Shown piece by piece: positions 9,680 to 18,186 of a stretch of 64,000 nucleotides of DNA (positions are counted from its first letter, which is position 1; each line of letters starts with the position of its first letter). The notes beneath the pieces are model-generated. The model did not search any database and was not told where the DNA came from. It saw only the letters and a list, made by a program, of their open reading frames with translations. Source of the stretch: Ignavibacteria bacterium RIFOXYB12_FULL_35_14 (lineage in GTDB: Bacteria > Bacteroidota > Ignavibacteria > Ignavibacteriales > Ignavibacteriaceae); the NCBI GenBank assembly GCA_001803045.1, contig MHAR01000060.1:1-64000 (forward strand). Direction: 5' to 3'. The position numbers were made by a program, and so were the translations under genes.

Positions 9680-11128
9680 ATGAGCGTAACTGAAACTTCA
9701 AAGATTGAAGAATTAGCAAATAAAGAGTATAAATACGGTTTTGTAACCGATATAGAAACTGAAAGCCTACCAAAGGGACTCAATGATGAGATCATAGGTA
9801 AACTTTCGGCAATAAAGAAAGAACCCCCTTTCATGCTTGAGTGGCGGCTGAAGGCATATCGGCATTGGCTTACTATGGAAGAACCTCATTGGTCGAATGT
9901 GAAATACTCACCAATAAATTACCAAGACTTAAGCTACTACTCAGCTCCTAAGAAAAAGCCTCAGCTCAATAGCCTTGACGAGGTTGACCCTGAACTGGTA
10001 AGAACCTTCGAAAAACTTGGAATATCGCTAGAAGAGCAAAAGCGGTTATCCGGCGTTGCAGTTGACGCTGTGTTTGACAGCGTTTCTGTAGCTACAACAT
10101 TTAAAGAAAAGTTATCTGAATTGGGAATTATTTTTTGTTCAATGTCTGAAGCCATTCAAAATCATTCAGACTTAGTTCAGAAATATTTGGGAAGTGTAGT
10201 GCCATATACCGATAACTTCTTCGCTTCGCTTAATTCAGCAGTATTTAGCGATGGATCTTTTGTTTACATACCTAAAGGCGTCCGCTGTCCGATGGAACTT
10301 TCAACTTACTTTAGAATCAACGCAGCAAATACAGGACAATTCGAACGAACTCTAATAATTGCAGATGAAGGCGCTTATGTCAGCTATCTGGAAGGATGTA
10401 CTGCTCCAATGAGAGATGAAAATCAGCTTCATGCTGCTGTAGTTGAACTGGTTGCTTTGGAGAATGCAGAAATAAAATATTCAACAATTCAAAATTGGTA
10501 TGCTGGAGATAAAGAAGGTAAAGGCGGAATATTTAACTTCGTTACAAAACGTGGCGCATGCAGGGGAAAGAATTCCAAAATCTCCTGGACACAAGTTGAA
10601 ACGGGTTCGGCAATTACCTGGAAATATCCAAGCTGTATTTTGCTAGGCGATAATTCTATTGGTGAATTCTATTCAGTTGCATTAACAAACCATTATCAGC
10701 AAGCAGATACGGGAACAAAGATGATTCATCTTGGAAAGAACACTCGGAGCACAATTATATCAAAAGGTATTTCAGCAGGATTCAGCAATAATAGCTATCG
10801 CGGTTTAGTTAAGATTGTTAAGAAAGCTGAGAATGCAAGGAATTTTTCTCAGTGCGATTCTCTTTTGCTCGGTGACAAATGCGGTGCTCATACTTTCCCC
10901 TACCTTGAAATTAATAATCCGAGCGCACAGATTGAACACGAGGCAACCACATCCAAAATTGGTGAAGATCAAATATTCTATCTCAACTCAAGAGGAATAG
11001 CAACCGAAGATGCAATAAATCTAATTGTGAATGGATATTGCAAGGAAGTGTTCAAGGAGCTGCCAATGGAATTTGCAGTTGAAGCTACAAAATTATTGAG
11101 CGTTAGTCTGGAAGGAAGTGTGGGGTAA
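9680..11128 (+). CDS. sufB: Fe-S cluster assembly scaffold SufB
   Basis: Scaffold subunit of the SufBCD complex, on which new Fe-S clusters are built in the cytoplasm. It is a 482-aa protein with hallmark SufB segments: [20 protein letters not shown] near the N-terminus, [40 protein letters not shown] and, near the end, [14 protein letters not shown] and [19 protein letters not shown]. The length is normal for the family. It is the first gene of the suf operon and follows a Bacteroidota-type promoter. The ATG at 9680 is preceded by AGGAAAATC. Confidence 0.96.
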   Translation: MSVTETSKIEELANKEYKYGFVTDIETESLPKGLNDEIIGKLSAIKKEPPFMLEWRLKAYRHWLTMEEPHWSNVKYSPINYQDLSYYSAPKKKPQLNSLDEVDPELVRTFEKLGISLEEQKRLSGVAVDAVFDSVSVATTFKEKLSELGIIFCSMSEAIQNHSDLVQKYLGSVVPYTDNFFASLNSAVFSDGSFVYIPKGVRCPMELSTYFRINAANTGQFERTLIIADEGAYVSYLEGCTAPMRDENQLHAAVVELVALENAEIKYSTIQNWYAGDKEGKGGIFNFVTKRGACRGKNSKISWTQVETGSAITWKYPSCILLGDNSIGEFYSVALTNHYQQADTGTKMIHLGKNTRSTIISKGISAGFSNNSYRGLVKIVKKAENARNFSQCDSLLLGDKCGAHTFPYLEINNPSAQIEHEATTSKIGEDQIFYLNSRGIATEDAINLIVNGYCKEVFKELPMEFAVEATKLLSVSLEGSVG

Positions 11129-11144
11129 AGCTCCACTCAAAGTA

Positions 11145-11212
11145 GTCATTCCGAACTTGTTTCGGAATCTCTAAACTTGAATTAAAGAAGCTGAAACAAG
11201 TTCAGCTTGACG
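11145..11212. repeat. Two-hairpin palindromic repeat bounded by GTCA/TGAC
   Basis: The unit opens GTCATTCCGAACTTGTTTCG and closes CTGAAACAAGTTCAGCTTGA. Each half folds on itself (TTCCGAA/TTCGGAA and GCTGAA/TTCAGC) and the ends pair as GTCA/TGAC. A near-identical unit lies at 45736-45806. It occupies the sufB-sufC gap, so it should be transcribed as part of the operon mRNA. Confidence 0.75.
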
Positions 11213-11236
11213 GTTATAAAAAAATAAGGAATCAAA

Positions 11237-12007
11237 ATGTTATTGGAAATAAAAAACCTGCATGTTAATGTTGAAGGTAAAGAAATATTAAAGGGAATAA
11301 ACTTAAAAGTTAACACCGGTGAAGTTCATGCCATCATGGGACCAAACGGCTCAGGTAAAAGTACTCTTGCACAGGTTTTAGCCGGTAGAGAAGAATATGA
11401 AGTTACAAAAGGCGAAGTATTCTACATGGGAAAAAATCTTCTCGATTTACCACCTGAAGACAGAGCAAGAGAAGGAATATTTCTTGCCTTCCAGTATCCG
11501 GTTGAGATTCCGGGAGTTAGCAATACCAATTTGTTGAAGACCGCTTTAAATGAGATTAGAAAATACCGCGGAGAGCATGAATTAGATGCGATGGAATTCC
11601 TTTCATTATTAAAATCTAAAATGAAATTAGTTGAATTAGATCAAAAGCTTATCAGCCGATCAGTTAACGAAGGATTTTCCGGCGGCGAGAAGAAAAAAAA
11701 TGAAATATTTCAAATGGCTGTGCTCGATCCTAAATTAGCTTTGTTGGATGAGACAGATTCCGGACTTGATATCGATGCCTTAAGAATAGTGGCTAGTGGG
11801 GTTAATAAATTAAAATCGAAAGATAATGCTGTAGTAGTAGTTACGCATTATCAAAGATTACTTAATTACATCGTGCCGGATTTTGTTCATGTTTTGTACA
11901 AAGGAAAAATTGTGCTTTCCGGTGATAAGAATCTTGCACTAGAATTAGAAGAAAAGGGTTATGATTGGATAAAAGCCCCATCCGATACAGTTGAGGTGGT
12001 ATCATAA
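11237..12007 (+). CDS. sufC: Fe-S assembly ATPase SufC
   Basis: ABC-type ATPase that drives the SufBCD complex. The 256-aa protein shows Walker A GPNGSGKST (near residues 36-44), the signature-like FSGGEKKKNEIFQM and Walker B LALLDETDSGLDIDAL. The ETDSGLD form is characteristic of SufC rather than transporter ATPases. No membrane segment is present, as expected. It follows sufB after a 108-base gap filled with a palindromic repeat. The ATG is preceded by AAGGAATCAA. Confidence 0.96.
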   Translation: MLLEIKNLHVNVEGKEILKGINLKVNTGEVHAIMGPNGSGKSTLAQVLAGREEYEVTKGEVFYMGKNLLDLPPEDRAREGIFLAFQYPVEIPGVSNTNLLKTALNEIRKYRGEHELDAMEFLSLLKSKMKLVELDQKLISRSVNEGFSGGEKKKNEIFQMAVLDPKLALLDETDSGLDIDALRIVASGVNKLKSKDNAVVVVTHYQRLLNYIVPDFVHVLYKGKIVLSGDKNLALELEEKGYDWIKAPSDTVEVVS

Positions 12008-12048
12008 ACATTTGCGGACTAAAGTCCCAACGGTTTTTATTAGTGTTT

Positions 12049-12152
12049 CAGAGGCTGTCTCAAAAGTAATTTTTACTGTCACACTGAGCTCGTCGAAGTG
12101 TGATTATAATTCAAATTGTCAGTCTTCGATGGCATTGCCACTCTGACTGACA
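12049..12152. repeat. Composite intergenic repeat in the sufC-sufD gap
   Basis: The first part (12049-12073, gaggctgtctcaaaagtaat...) closely matches 44556-44580. The second part (from 12078) is a GTCA-bounded palindrome with CACTGAGCTCGTCGAAGTG, related to the repeat at 16286-16357. Together they fill most of the 220-base gap between sufC and sufD. Confidence 0.6.
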
Positions 12153-12227
12153 ATTAAACTCTAAATTGTTGAAGGTTTTAGTCACGCGTTACAAACCAAT
12201 TTTTTTGAACTAAGAAATATTTGATCC

Positions 12228-13556
12228 ATGGAAAATACTTTAGACATTAAAAAACTTTTTTTATCTCACTTTGCTGATTTTGAAAACAGTTTAAATGGCG
12301 GGAAAGCAAAACCGGTTCATGAATTGAGAAGATCAGCCATCTCAAAGTTTTCAGAGCTTCAATTTCCTACAACCAGAGATGAGGAGTGGAAATACACAAA
12401 TATTTCTCCATTATTAAAGCATGATTTTGTACCCGTTCAGAAATCGGCAGAAGATTATGAATTTGAAGTAAATCATTTTCTTTTCGATAAGATGGAACAT
12501 AGTCTTATCGTTTTTATTAATGGAATGTACTCAAGCGGTTTATCTAAAATTAAAGACTTACCCAAAGGCGTAGTTGTAAAAAGCCTTTCCGAAGCAATCA
12601 AGGAAGATAATCCTATTGTAAAGAGGCATCTTGGTCAGTATGCTGATTTCAAAAATCATATTTTCACTTCATTAAGTGCAGCTTTTGTACAAGATGGTGC
12701 TTTCATTTATATCCCAGACGGAAAGGTTGTTGAAGACCCAATTCACATTCTATTCTTAACTATTTCCGATAATCAGAAAATTTTAGTTCAACCAAGAAAT
12801 TTGTTTGTCGCGGGAAAAAATTCTCAATTTACTATCATCGAACATTTTGCCTCAACAAGCGATGAAGATATATACTTCACAAATTCTGTTACTGAGATTG
12901 TTACAGAGGAAAATGCTTTTGTTGATCATCTCAAGGTGCAAGAGGAAAGCAAGAAAGCATTTCACATTGGCAGAATGGATGTGCATCAGGAAAGAAACAG
13001 TAATTTTGTTTCTCACTTAATCTCATTCGGTGCAGCTATATCACGAAATGATTTTAACAGTCGCTTTAATGATGACGGCGGTGAGAGCATGCTTAATGGA
13101 CTTTTTCTTATCGAAGGCACACAATTATTTGATGCACATACATTGATTGATCATGCTAAGCCGCATTGCAACAGCCACGAGCACTACAAAGGCATTTTGA
13201 TGGGCAGCTCCCGCGGAGTATTTAACGGGAAAGTGATTGTGAGAAAAAATGCTCAAAAGACGAATGCTTTCCAAGAAAATAATAATATTATTTTATCAGA
13301 TGATGCTCTTGTTAACACCAAACCTCAGCTTGAAATTTTTGCAAATGATGTAAAATGTTCTCATGGTGCAACAATTGGGCAGCTCGATAACGATGCAATG
13401 TTTTACCTTAAAACAAGAGGTATCGGGGTTGACAGAGCTAAAGCAATTTTAATTCATGCATTTGCCAGCGATGTTGTCCGGTATATAAAAGTAAATGCAG
13501 TACGGGAATACATCGAGAGCATATTGAAAAAGAAATTTCACGAGGATCAATCATAG
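12228..13556 (+). CDS. sufD: Fe-S cluster assembly protein SufD
   Basis: Partner of SufB in the SufBCD scaffold. It is a 442-aa protein with the typical N-terminal RDEEWKYTNISPLL and, in the C-terminal half, SRGVFNGKVIVRKNAQKTNA, QLEIFANDVKCSHGATIGQL, FYLKTRGI and AKAILIHAFASDV, the strongly conserved SufD core. It sits 14 bases upstream of sufS. Length and motif order are normal. Confidence 0.95.
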   Translation: MENTLDIKKLFLSHFADFENSLNGGKAKPVHELRRSAISKFSELQFPTTRDEEWKYTNISPLLKHDFVPVQKSAEDYEFEVNHFLFDKMEHSLIVFINGMYSSGLSKIKDLPKGVVVKSLSEAIKEDNPIVKRHLGQYADFKNHIFTSLSAAFVQDGAFIYIPDGKVVEDPIHILFLTISDNQKILVQPRNLFVAGKNSQFTIIEHFASTSDEDIYFTNSVTEIVTEENAFVDHLKVQEESKKAFHIGRMDVHQERNSNFVSHLISFGAAISRNDFNSRFNDDGGESMLNGLFLIEGTQLFDAHTLIDHAKPHCNSHEHYKGILMGSSRGVFNGKVIVRKNAQKTNAFQENNNIILSDDALVNTKPQLEIFANDVKCSHGATIGQLDNDAMFYLKTRGIGVDRAKAILIHAFASDVVRYIKVNAVREYIESILKKKFHEDQS

Positions 13557-13569
13557 AAAGAATCCTAAA

Positions 13570-14823
13570 ATGAAAGCTGAAACCACCATCATAGAGAATG
13601 CTGAACTTTACGATGTAAAAAAAATTCGGGAAGATTTTCCTATTCTTAAAAAGCTTATTCATGGTAAACCACTTTGCTACCTTGATAATGCTGCCACATC
13701 GCAGAAACCTCAAGTCGTAATAGATGCAATAAACAACTTTTATCTATCCCAAAATGCAAATGTTCATAGAGGTGTTCATCATCTAAGTGAAGTTTCCACC
13801 AAAGCATTTGAAGATGCAAGGATAAAAATTAAAGAATTCATCAATGCTGCCAGTGATAAAGAAATAATTTTCACGCGGGGAACTACCGAAGCAATAAATC
13901 TTGTCGCCTATTCTTACGGAAGAAAAAATATTAGAGAGGACGATGAAATAATTATTTCTCACATGGAACATCACTCGAACATAGTTCCATGGCAAATTTT
14001 GTGTGAGGAGAAAAAAGCTAAGCTAAAAGTAATTCCGGTAAATGATGATGGTGAATTGATCTTAGAAGAATTTGAAAAGCTGATTACCGATAAAACAAAA
14101 CTCGTTGCTGTTGTTTATATCTCCAACTCGCTGGGTACTATAAATGCAGTTGATAGAATTATTGCAAAAGCTCACCAGCTTAATATACCCGTATTGCTCG
14201 ATAGCGCTCAAGCAATCTCCCATACAAAAATTGATGTTCAAAAACTCGATTGCGATTTCCTTGCTTTCTCAGGTCATAAGCTTTACGGACCAACTGGAAT
14301 TGGAGTTCTCTACGGTAAAGAAAAACTTCTCGATGACATGCCTCCTTTTCTTGGCGGTGGGGATATGATAGCGAAAGTCACTTTCGAGCAAACAACATAC
14401 AATGAACTACCATATAAATTTGAAGCCGGCACTTCCAATATTGCAGGAGCAATCGGTTTAGGTGCCGCAGTTGATTATGTACAAAAGATTGGACAAAACT
14501 CAATCTCGTATCACGAGCAAAGTCTGCTTCACTATGCAACTGATCTCATCAAAGAAATTAAGGGATTAAAAATTATCGGAACTGCAAAGGAAAAGTGTTC
14601 AATAATATCTTTTGTAGTTGATAATATTCATCCGCATGACTTAGGAACATTTTTAGATTATGAAGGAATTGCAATTAGAACCGGACATCATTGTACGCAG
14701 CCGCTTATGCACCGGTTCAATATCCCGGCAACATCAAGAGCGTCATTTGCAATGTACAATACAAAAGCTGAAATTGACAAATTCATTAGTGCGCTTAAAA
14801 CTGTTATAAAGGAATTTTCATAA
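13570..14823 (+). CDS. sufS: Cysteine desulfurase SufS
   Basis: PLP enzyme that takes sulfur from L-cysteine and passes persulfide to SufU. It has 417 aa. The PLP lysine is in LAFSGHKLYGPTGIGVLYG. The persulfide-forming cysteine is C375 in RTGHHCTQPLMHRF, a class II desulfurase pattern. It also has REDFPILKK and YLDNAATSQKP at the N-terminus. The stop shares bases with the start of sufU, so the two are translationally coupled, as in other SufS-SufU systems. Confidence 0.96.
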   Translation: MKAETTIIENAELYDVKKIREDFPILKKLIHGKPLCYLDNAATSQKPQVVIDAINNFYLSQNANVHRGVHHLSEVSTKAFEDARIKIKEFINAASDKEIIFTRGTTEAINLVAYSYGRKNIREDDEIIISHMEHHSNIVPWQILCEEKKAKLKVIPVNDDGELILEEFEKLITDKTKLVAVVYISNSLGTINAVDRIIAKAHQLNIPVLLDSAQAISHTKIDVQKLDCDFLAFSGHKLYGPTGIGVLYGKEKLLDDMPPFLGGGDMIAKVTFEQTTYNELPYKFEAGTSNIAGAIGLGAAVDYVQKIGQNSISYHEQSLLHYATDLIKEIKGLKIIGTAKEKCSIISFVVDNIHPHDLGTFLDYEGIAIRTGHHCTQPLMHRFNIPATSRASFAMYNTKAEIDKFISALKTVIKEFS

Positions 14824-15278
14824 TGGATACAGAGTTAAAAGAATTGTACCAGCAAGTAATTTTAGATCACAACAAAAGTCCGAGAAATTTCGGTAAGATT
14901 GAACACGCTAATCACACAGCAGAAGGTTATAACCCGTTATGCGGTGATAAGGTAAATATTTACATAGAAATGGATAATGATGTTATTAAAGATATTTCAT
15001 TTCAGAGTTCCGGTTGTGCAATTTCGCAAGCTTCGTCTTCTCTAATGAGTTCTGCTGTTAAAGGAAAAACCCGTGAAGAAGCTGAAAAAATCTTCAATCG
15101 CTTTCATGATTTGATTATCGGGAAGCTGGATGAAGAAAAATCACTTGAAGAGCTTGGAAAGCTGACTGTGTTTGCAGGAGTGAAGGATTTTCCTTCGAGA
15201 GTGAAATGTGCAAGTCTTCCATGGCATACGATGCTTAATGCATTACATAAAAACGATGAGCAGGTTGCAACGGAGTGA
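14823..15278 (+). CDS. sufU: Sulfur-transfer protein SufU
   Basis: Zinc-dependent sulfur acceptor for SufS. The 151-aa protein has the three zinc/sulfur-relay cysteines in NPLCGDKVNIY, QSSGCAISQASSS and VKCASLPWHTM, with Asp next to the first cysteine as in SufU. The insertion between the second and third cysteine is typical of SufU and absent from IscU. The gene overlaps sufS by one base and the DUF59 gene by four. No sufE or sufA is visible in the operon. Confidence 0.93.
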   Translation: MDTELKELYQQVILDHNKSPRNFGKIEHANHTAEGYNPLCGDKVNIYIEMDNDVIKDISFQSSGCAISQASSSLMSSAVKGKTREEAEKIFNRFHDLIIGKLDEEKSLEELGKLTVFAGVKDFPSRVKCASLPWHTMLNALHKNDEQVATE

Positions 15279-15601
15279 TTGTGGAAAAATTAAACAAACA
15301 AGAACTTGAAGAAAAAATAATTCAGGCAATTAAAACATGTTACGATCCGGAAATTCCGGTTGACATTTTCGAGCTTGGATTAATCTACGAAATTAGAATT
15401 GATAACGATGCAAACGTAAAGATTAATATGACATTGACATCTCCGATGTGTCCTGTTGCAGGTACATTGCCACCTGAAGTCCAGAGAAAAGTGGCTTCAG
15501 TGCCAGTTGTTAAATCTGCAAAAGTTGATATAGTATGGAATCCGCCATGGGATAAGGAGATGATGTCAGAAGTCGCAAAAGTAGAATTGGGATTTTTATA
15601 G
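15275..15601 (+). CDS. sufT: SufT-like DUF59/MIP18 family Fe-S maturation factor
   Basis: A 108-aa single-domain DUF59 protein with the family marks CYDPEIPVDIFELGLIYEI and MTLTSPMCPVAGTLPPEV, the latter carrying the conserved cysteine. Proteins of this type help Fe-S cluster trafficking or maturation and are common at the end of suf operons. The start is GTG at 15275, inside the last codons of sufU. I use the symbol sufT for the family, not for proven function. Confidence 0.88.
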   Translation: MIVEKLNKQELEEKIIQAIKTCYDPEIPVDIFELGLIYEIRIDNDANVKINMTLTSPMCPVAGTLPPEVQRKVASVPVVKSAKVDIVWNPPWDKEMMSEVAKVELGFL

Positions 15602-15606
15602 TTAGT

Positions 15607-15697
15607 CAATAGCACACAGATGACGCAGATTAAGCTGATTTTCGCTGATTATAAATCAGTATTTATCTGTCGCCTCTGTGTCATCAGTGTGCCATTG
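15607..15697. repeat. Long inverted repeat (CACAGATGACGCAGA family)
   Basis: Arms of 23 bases at 15607-15629 and 15675-15697 (caatagcacacagatgacg.../...tcatcagtgtgccattg) pair with three mismatches around a 45-base loop that has further partial pairing. The unit lies between the DUF59 gene and the bacilliredoxin gene and may act as an mRNA hairpin or partial terminator. Confidence 0.7.
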
Positions 15698-15719
15698 ATT
15701 AAAAACAAAAGGAGTAAAA

Positions 15720-16253
15720 ATGTTTAATATAACTTCAAGACAACCAATGTATGATCAAGGCGCAGTTCAGCCAATGAGAGATGAACTTGTTGCTATTGGC
15801 TTTACAGAACTGCTGACAGTTAAAGATGTGGAGGAATCGCTATTAGTTAGTGATGATAAAACTGCTTTAGTAATGATAAACTCTGTCTGTGGGTGTGCCG
15901 CTGGAAGTGCTCGTCCTGGTGTTTCGCTTGCGCTTCAACACAAAACTATACCGGACAAACTTTACGCGGTTTTTGCGGGTCAAGAAAGAGATGCCGTTGA
16001 TCGTGCGAGACAATTAATCACTAATTATCCTCCTTCTTCACCAAGTGTTGCAATGTTTAAGAATGGAAAGCTTATTTATTTTATGCCGCGATTTGAAATT
16101 GAAGGAAGAAATCCCGAATATATTTCCAACGAACTAAGATCAGCTTTTGATGAACTGTGTTCTAATCAAGGTCCATCAGTTAGTCACGAACATTTTGCGC
16201 AAGTAATGCATGCGAAGTCATGCGGCTCAAAAATACCATTGTATAAAGGATAA
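15720..16253 (+). CDS. BrxA/BrxB-type bacilliredoxin (YphP/YqiW family), C-terminally extended
   Basis: Thiol-disulfide protein of the DUF1094 family, which reduces mixed disulfides with low-molecular-weight thiols. It carries the family motif CGC (C57-x-C59) in MINSVCGCAAGSARPG and the YFMPRFEIEGRNPEYI segment. The usual family end is near residue ~145 (AFDELC). Here about 30 more residues follow, with another cysteine at C168 in AKSCGSKIPLYKG. An AAAGGAG site precedes the ATG. Its place between sufT and the Rrf2 gene suggests a role in thiol or Fe-S redox balance, which is inferred. Confidence 0.85.
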   Translation: MFNITSRQPMYDQGAVQPMRDELVAIGFTELLTVKDVEESLLVSDDKTALVMINSVCGCAAGSARPGVSLALQHKTIPDKLYAVFAGQERDAVDRARQLITNYPPSSPSVAMFKNGKLIYFMPRFEIEGRNPEYISNELRSAFDELCSNQGPSVSHEHFAQVMHAKSCGSKIPLYKG

Positions 16254-16285
16254 TTTTCAAGGTTAACCAAAATGAAAATTAAGAA

Positions 16286-16357
16286 TTTTGTCATACTGAG
16301 CCTATCGAAGTATGACATGTTATCAGAGCCACTCTTCGACAAGCTCAGAGTGACAGG
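16286..16357. repeat. Palindromic repeat, CTGAGC/TCGAAG type
   Basis: Two related palindromes sit back to back. One is GTCATACTGAGCCTATCGAAGTATGAC-like from 16288. The other, on the opposite strand, reads as GTCACTCTGAGCTTGTCGAAG. Together they make a roughly 72-base inverted repeat between the bacilliredoxin and Rrf2 genes. The family resembles intergenic repeats that recur in many environmental genomes. Confidence 0.65.
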
Positions 16358-16374
16358 TTAAACACAAATACATT

Positions 16375-16854
16375 ATGAAATTCAACTCACAAGAAGAATA
16401 CGGTTTACGGCTCTTACTTAGGATCGGAAAGAGCAATTCGCAGAATGGATTGACAATTCCTGAACTTAGCGAATTAGAAGGATTGACCGAAGCGAATGTC
16501 GGAAAGATACTTCGCATTTTACGACTTGCCGGATTTGTTGACAGCTCCCGCGGACAAATGGGCGGCTACAAACTATCCCGATCTGCAAATGAAATTTTAG
16601 TGGGAGATATTTTGACTGCTCTTGGAGGAAAACTTTACGAATCTAGTTTCTGTGATCTTCATGCAGGAGTTGAAAACATTTGTACAAACTCAATTGACTG
16701 CTCAATCCGCTCACTCTGGAAAACAATTCAAACAATGCTTGATGGTGTACTGAACAAAATCACGCTACAAGATATGCTCGGAAAAGAAAACGAAGTGGAA
16801 TTATTAGTTACAAACCTCACTGAAGAGATAGAGAAAGTTAGTGTTAGAAATTAA
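16375..16854 (+). CDS. Rrf2 family Fe-S-sensing transcription regulator
   Basis: A 159-aa regulator with the Rrf2 winged helix (QEEYGLRLLLRIGK, then LTEANVGKILRILRLAGFVD and RGQMGGYKL). Three cysteines, C93, C103 and C109, lie where Rrf2 proteins bind a [2Fe-2S] or [4Fe-4S] cluster. As the last gene of the suf operon it probably represses the operon when clusters are plentiful, as IscR or SufR do elsewhere. That is inferred from position. The gene ends 10 bases from the convergent racemase/OSBS gene, with no room for a large terminator. Confidence 0.88.
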   Translation: MKFNSQEEYGLRLLLRIGKSNSQNGLTIPELSELEGLTEANVGKILRILRLAGFVDSSRGQMGGYKLSRSANEILVGDILTALGGKLYESSFCDLHAGVENICTNSIDCSIRSLWKTIQTMLDGVLNKITLQDMLGKENEVELLVTNLTEEIEKVSVRN

Positions 16855-16864
16855 CTTTACTCGG

Positions 16865-17992
16865 TTACGAAGTGGTTCGTGACCGCCATGTGAATACCTT
16901 CCTCTTCACCGTCACCTTCTCCAACATTCCCATATTCACTTCAACACCAATTCCCAGTAACGTAGGGACATCCATTGTTCCATCTTTATTAACAATAAAT
17001 TCAGGTTCAACGATATCCTGTTTGTAGTAGCGTTTGCTTGCTGAAATATCTCCAGGCAAAGTAAAGTTGGGAAGCGAAGCAAGCGCCACGTTTCCCGCTC
17101 TGCCAATACCGGATTCGAGCATTCCGCCATGCCAAACAGGAATCTTTTTAGATGCGCAGTAGTCATGAATTAACTTTGATTCGGTGAATCCGCCGACACG
17201 TCCAGGCTTAATGTTAATTACTCTGCAGCTATCCAATTCAATTGCTGCACGAGTATCATCGAGCGAGTGAATACTTTCATCCAAGCAAATAGGAGTTTTA
17301 AGTTCCCTCTGCAATTTCGAGTGATCGTAAATGTCTTCATAACCAAGGGGCTGCTCGATCAGCAGCAAATTGTAATCGTCCATCTGTTTGAAAAGACCGA
17401 TATGTTTCAACTCATAAGCAGAGTTCGCATCAACTTGTAAAAGTATGTTTGGGAATTCTTTTCTTAATGCTTGCACAAATTGAATGTCATTCCCTGGTGA
17501 AATTTTTATTTTAATCCGCTTGTAACCTTCTGCAAGATATCCTTCAACTTTTTTAATCAACTCTGCAACCGATGATTGAATACCGATGCTTACTCCCACA
17601 TCTATTTTATCTCTTGTTCCCCCAAGCATTTTAGAAAGCGATATGTTTTCTGATTTTGCAAATAAGTCCCACAATGCGGCTTCAAGCCCGGCCTTTGCCA
17701 TCATGTGTCCACGGACTTTTTCATAAGATGCAATTGCTTTATCAATGCCGGAAATATCTTTTCCGAGTATTGACGGAATTAAAAAATCTTGAAGAATGTG
17801 CCAGGCTGTAGTTACAGTTTCATAAGAATAAAATGGTGTTCCTTCAGCAACACTTTCTCCCCAGCCTGTTGACCCTTCACCATCAACCCGGACGATGATA
17901 TGCTCTTCATCGTATTCCGTTCCCATTGACGTTGTGAAAGGAGAAACTAATTCCATTTTGATGTGGCGGAGTTCAATTTTTTCTATTTTCAT
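16865..17992 (-). CDS. Enolase-superfamily N-acylamino acid racemase / o-succinylbenzoate synthase
   Basis: The 375-aa protein has the complete catalytic set of the OSBS/NSAR group: K161-x-K163 in RIKIKI, metal ligands D188 (LQVDAN), E213 (IEQPLG) and D238 (CLDES), and K262 in NIKPGRVGGFTES. The N-terminal ELVSPFTTSMGT fits NSAR/OSBS enzymes. OSBS serves menaquinone synthesis and NSAR racemises N-succinyl amino acids, and the same fold does both. No men gene is adjacent, and the neighbour is a saccharopine-dehydrogenase-like enzyme, which leans slightly toward amino-acid metabolism. I leave the symbol blank for that reason. Confidence 0.82.
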   Translation of the reverse strand: MKIEKIELRHIKMELVSPFTTSMGTEYDEEHIIVRVDGEGSTGWGESVAEGTPFYSYETVTTAWHILQDFLIPSILGKDISGIDKAIASYEKVRGHMMAKAGLEAALWDLFAKSENISLSKMLGGTRDKIDVGVSIGIQSSVAELIKKVEGYLAEGYKRIKIKISPGNDIQFVQALRKEFPNILLQVDANSAYELKHIGLFKQMDDYNLLLIEQPLGYEDIYDHSKLQRELKTPICLDESIHSLDDTRAAIELDSCRVINIKPGRVGGFTESKLIHDYCASKKIPVWHGGMLESGIGRAGNVALASLPNFTLPGDISASKRYYKQDIVEPEFIVNKDGTMDVPTLLGIGVEVNMGMLEKVTVKRKVFTWRSRTTS

Positions 17993-18031
17993 TTTTGTAC
18001 TTCCTTTTTTCTATCATTCTTTCATTAACTT

Positions 18032-18110
18032 CTTTGTGAAACTTCGCGTCATTGAGACTTGGCAGCTAACATGGGATTATTTACCGCAAAGTCGCCAAGG
18101 CGCAAAGAAT
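18032..18110. repeat. Intergenic repeat (CGCAAAG/CTTTGTG type)
   Basis: The right part, ccgcaaagtcgccaaggcgc, belongs to a family of CGCAAAG-rich intergenic repeats. The left part (ctttgtgaaacttcgcg...) can pair with it imperfectly. It fills the 194-base gap between the racemase/OSBS gene and the saccharopine-dehydrogenase-like gene. Confidence 0.5.
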
Positions 18111-18186
18111 TTTTATAAATCTCCTACTTTGCTATTCAATTTTTGCTAAATATCCTAGATTAGTTTTCTTGCCGATGAAAATTCTT

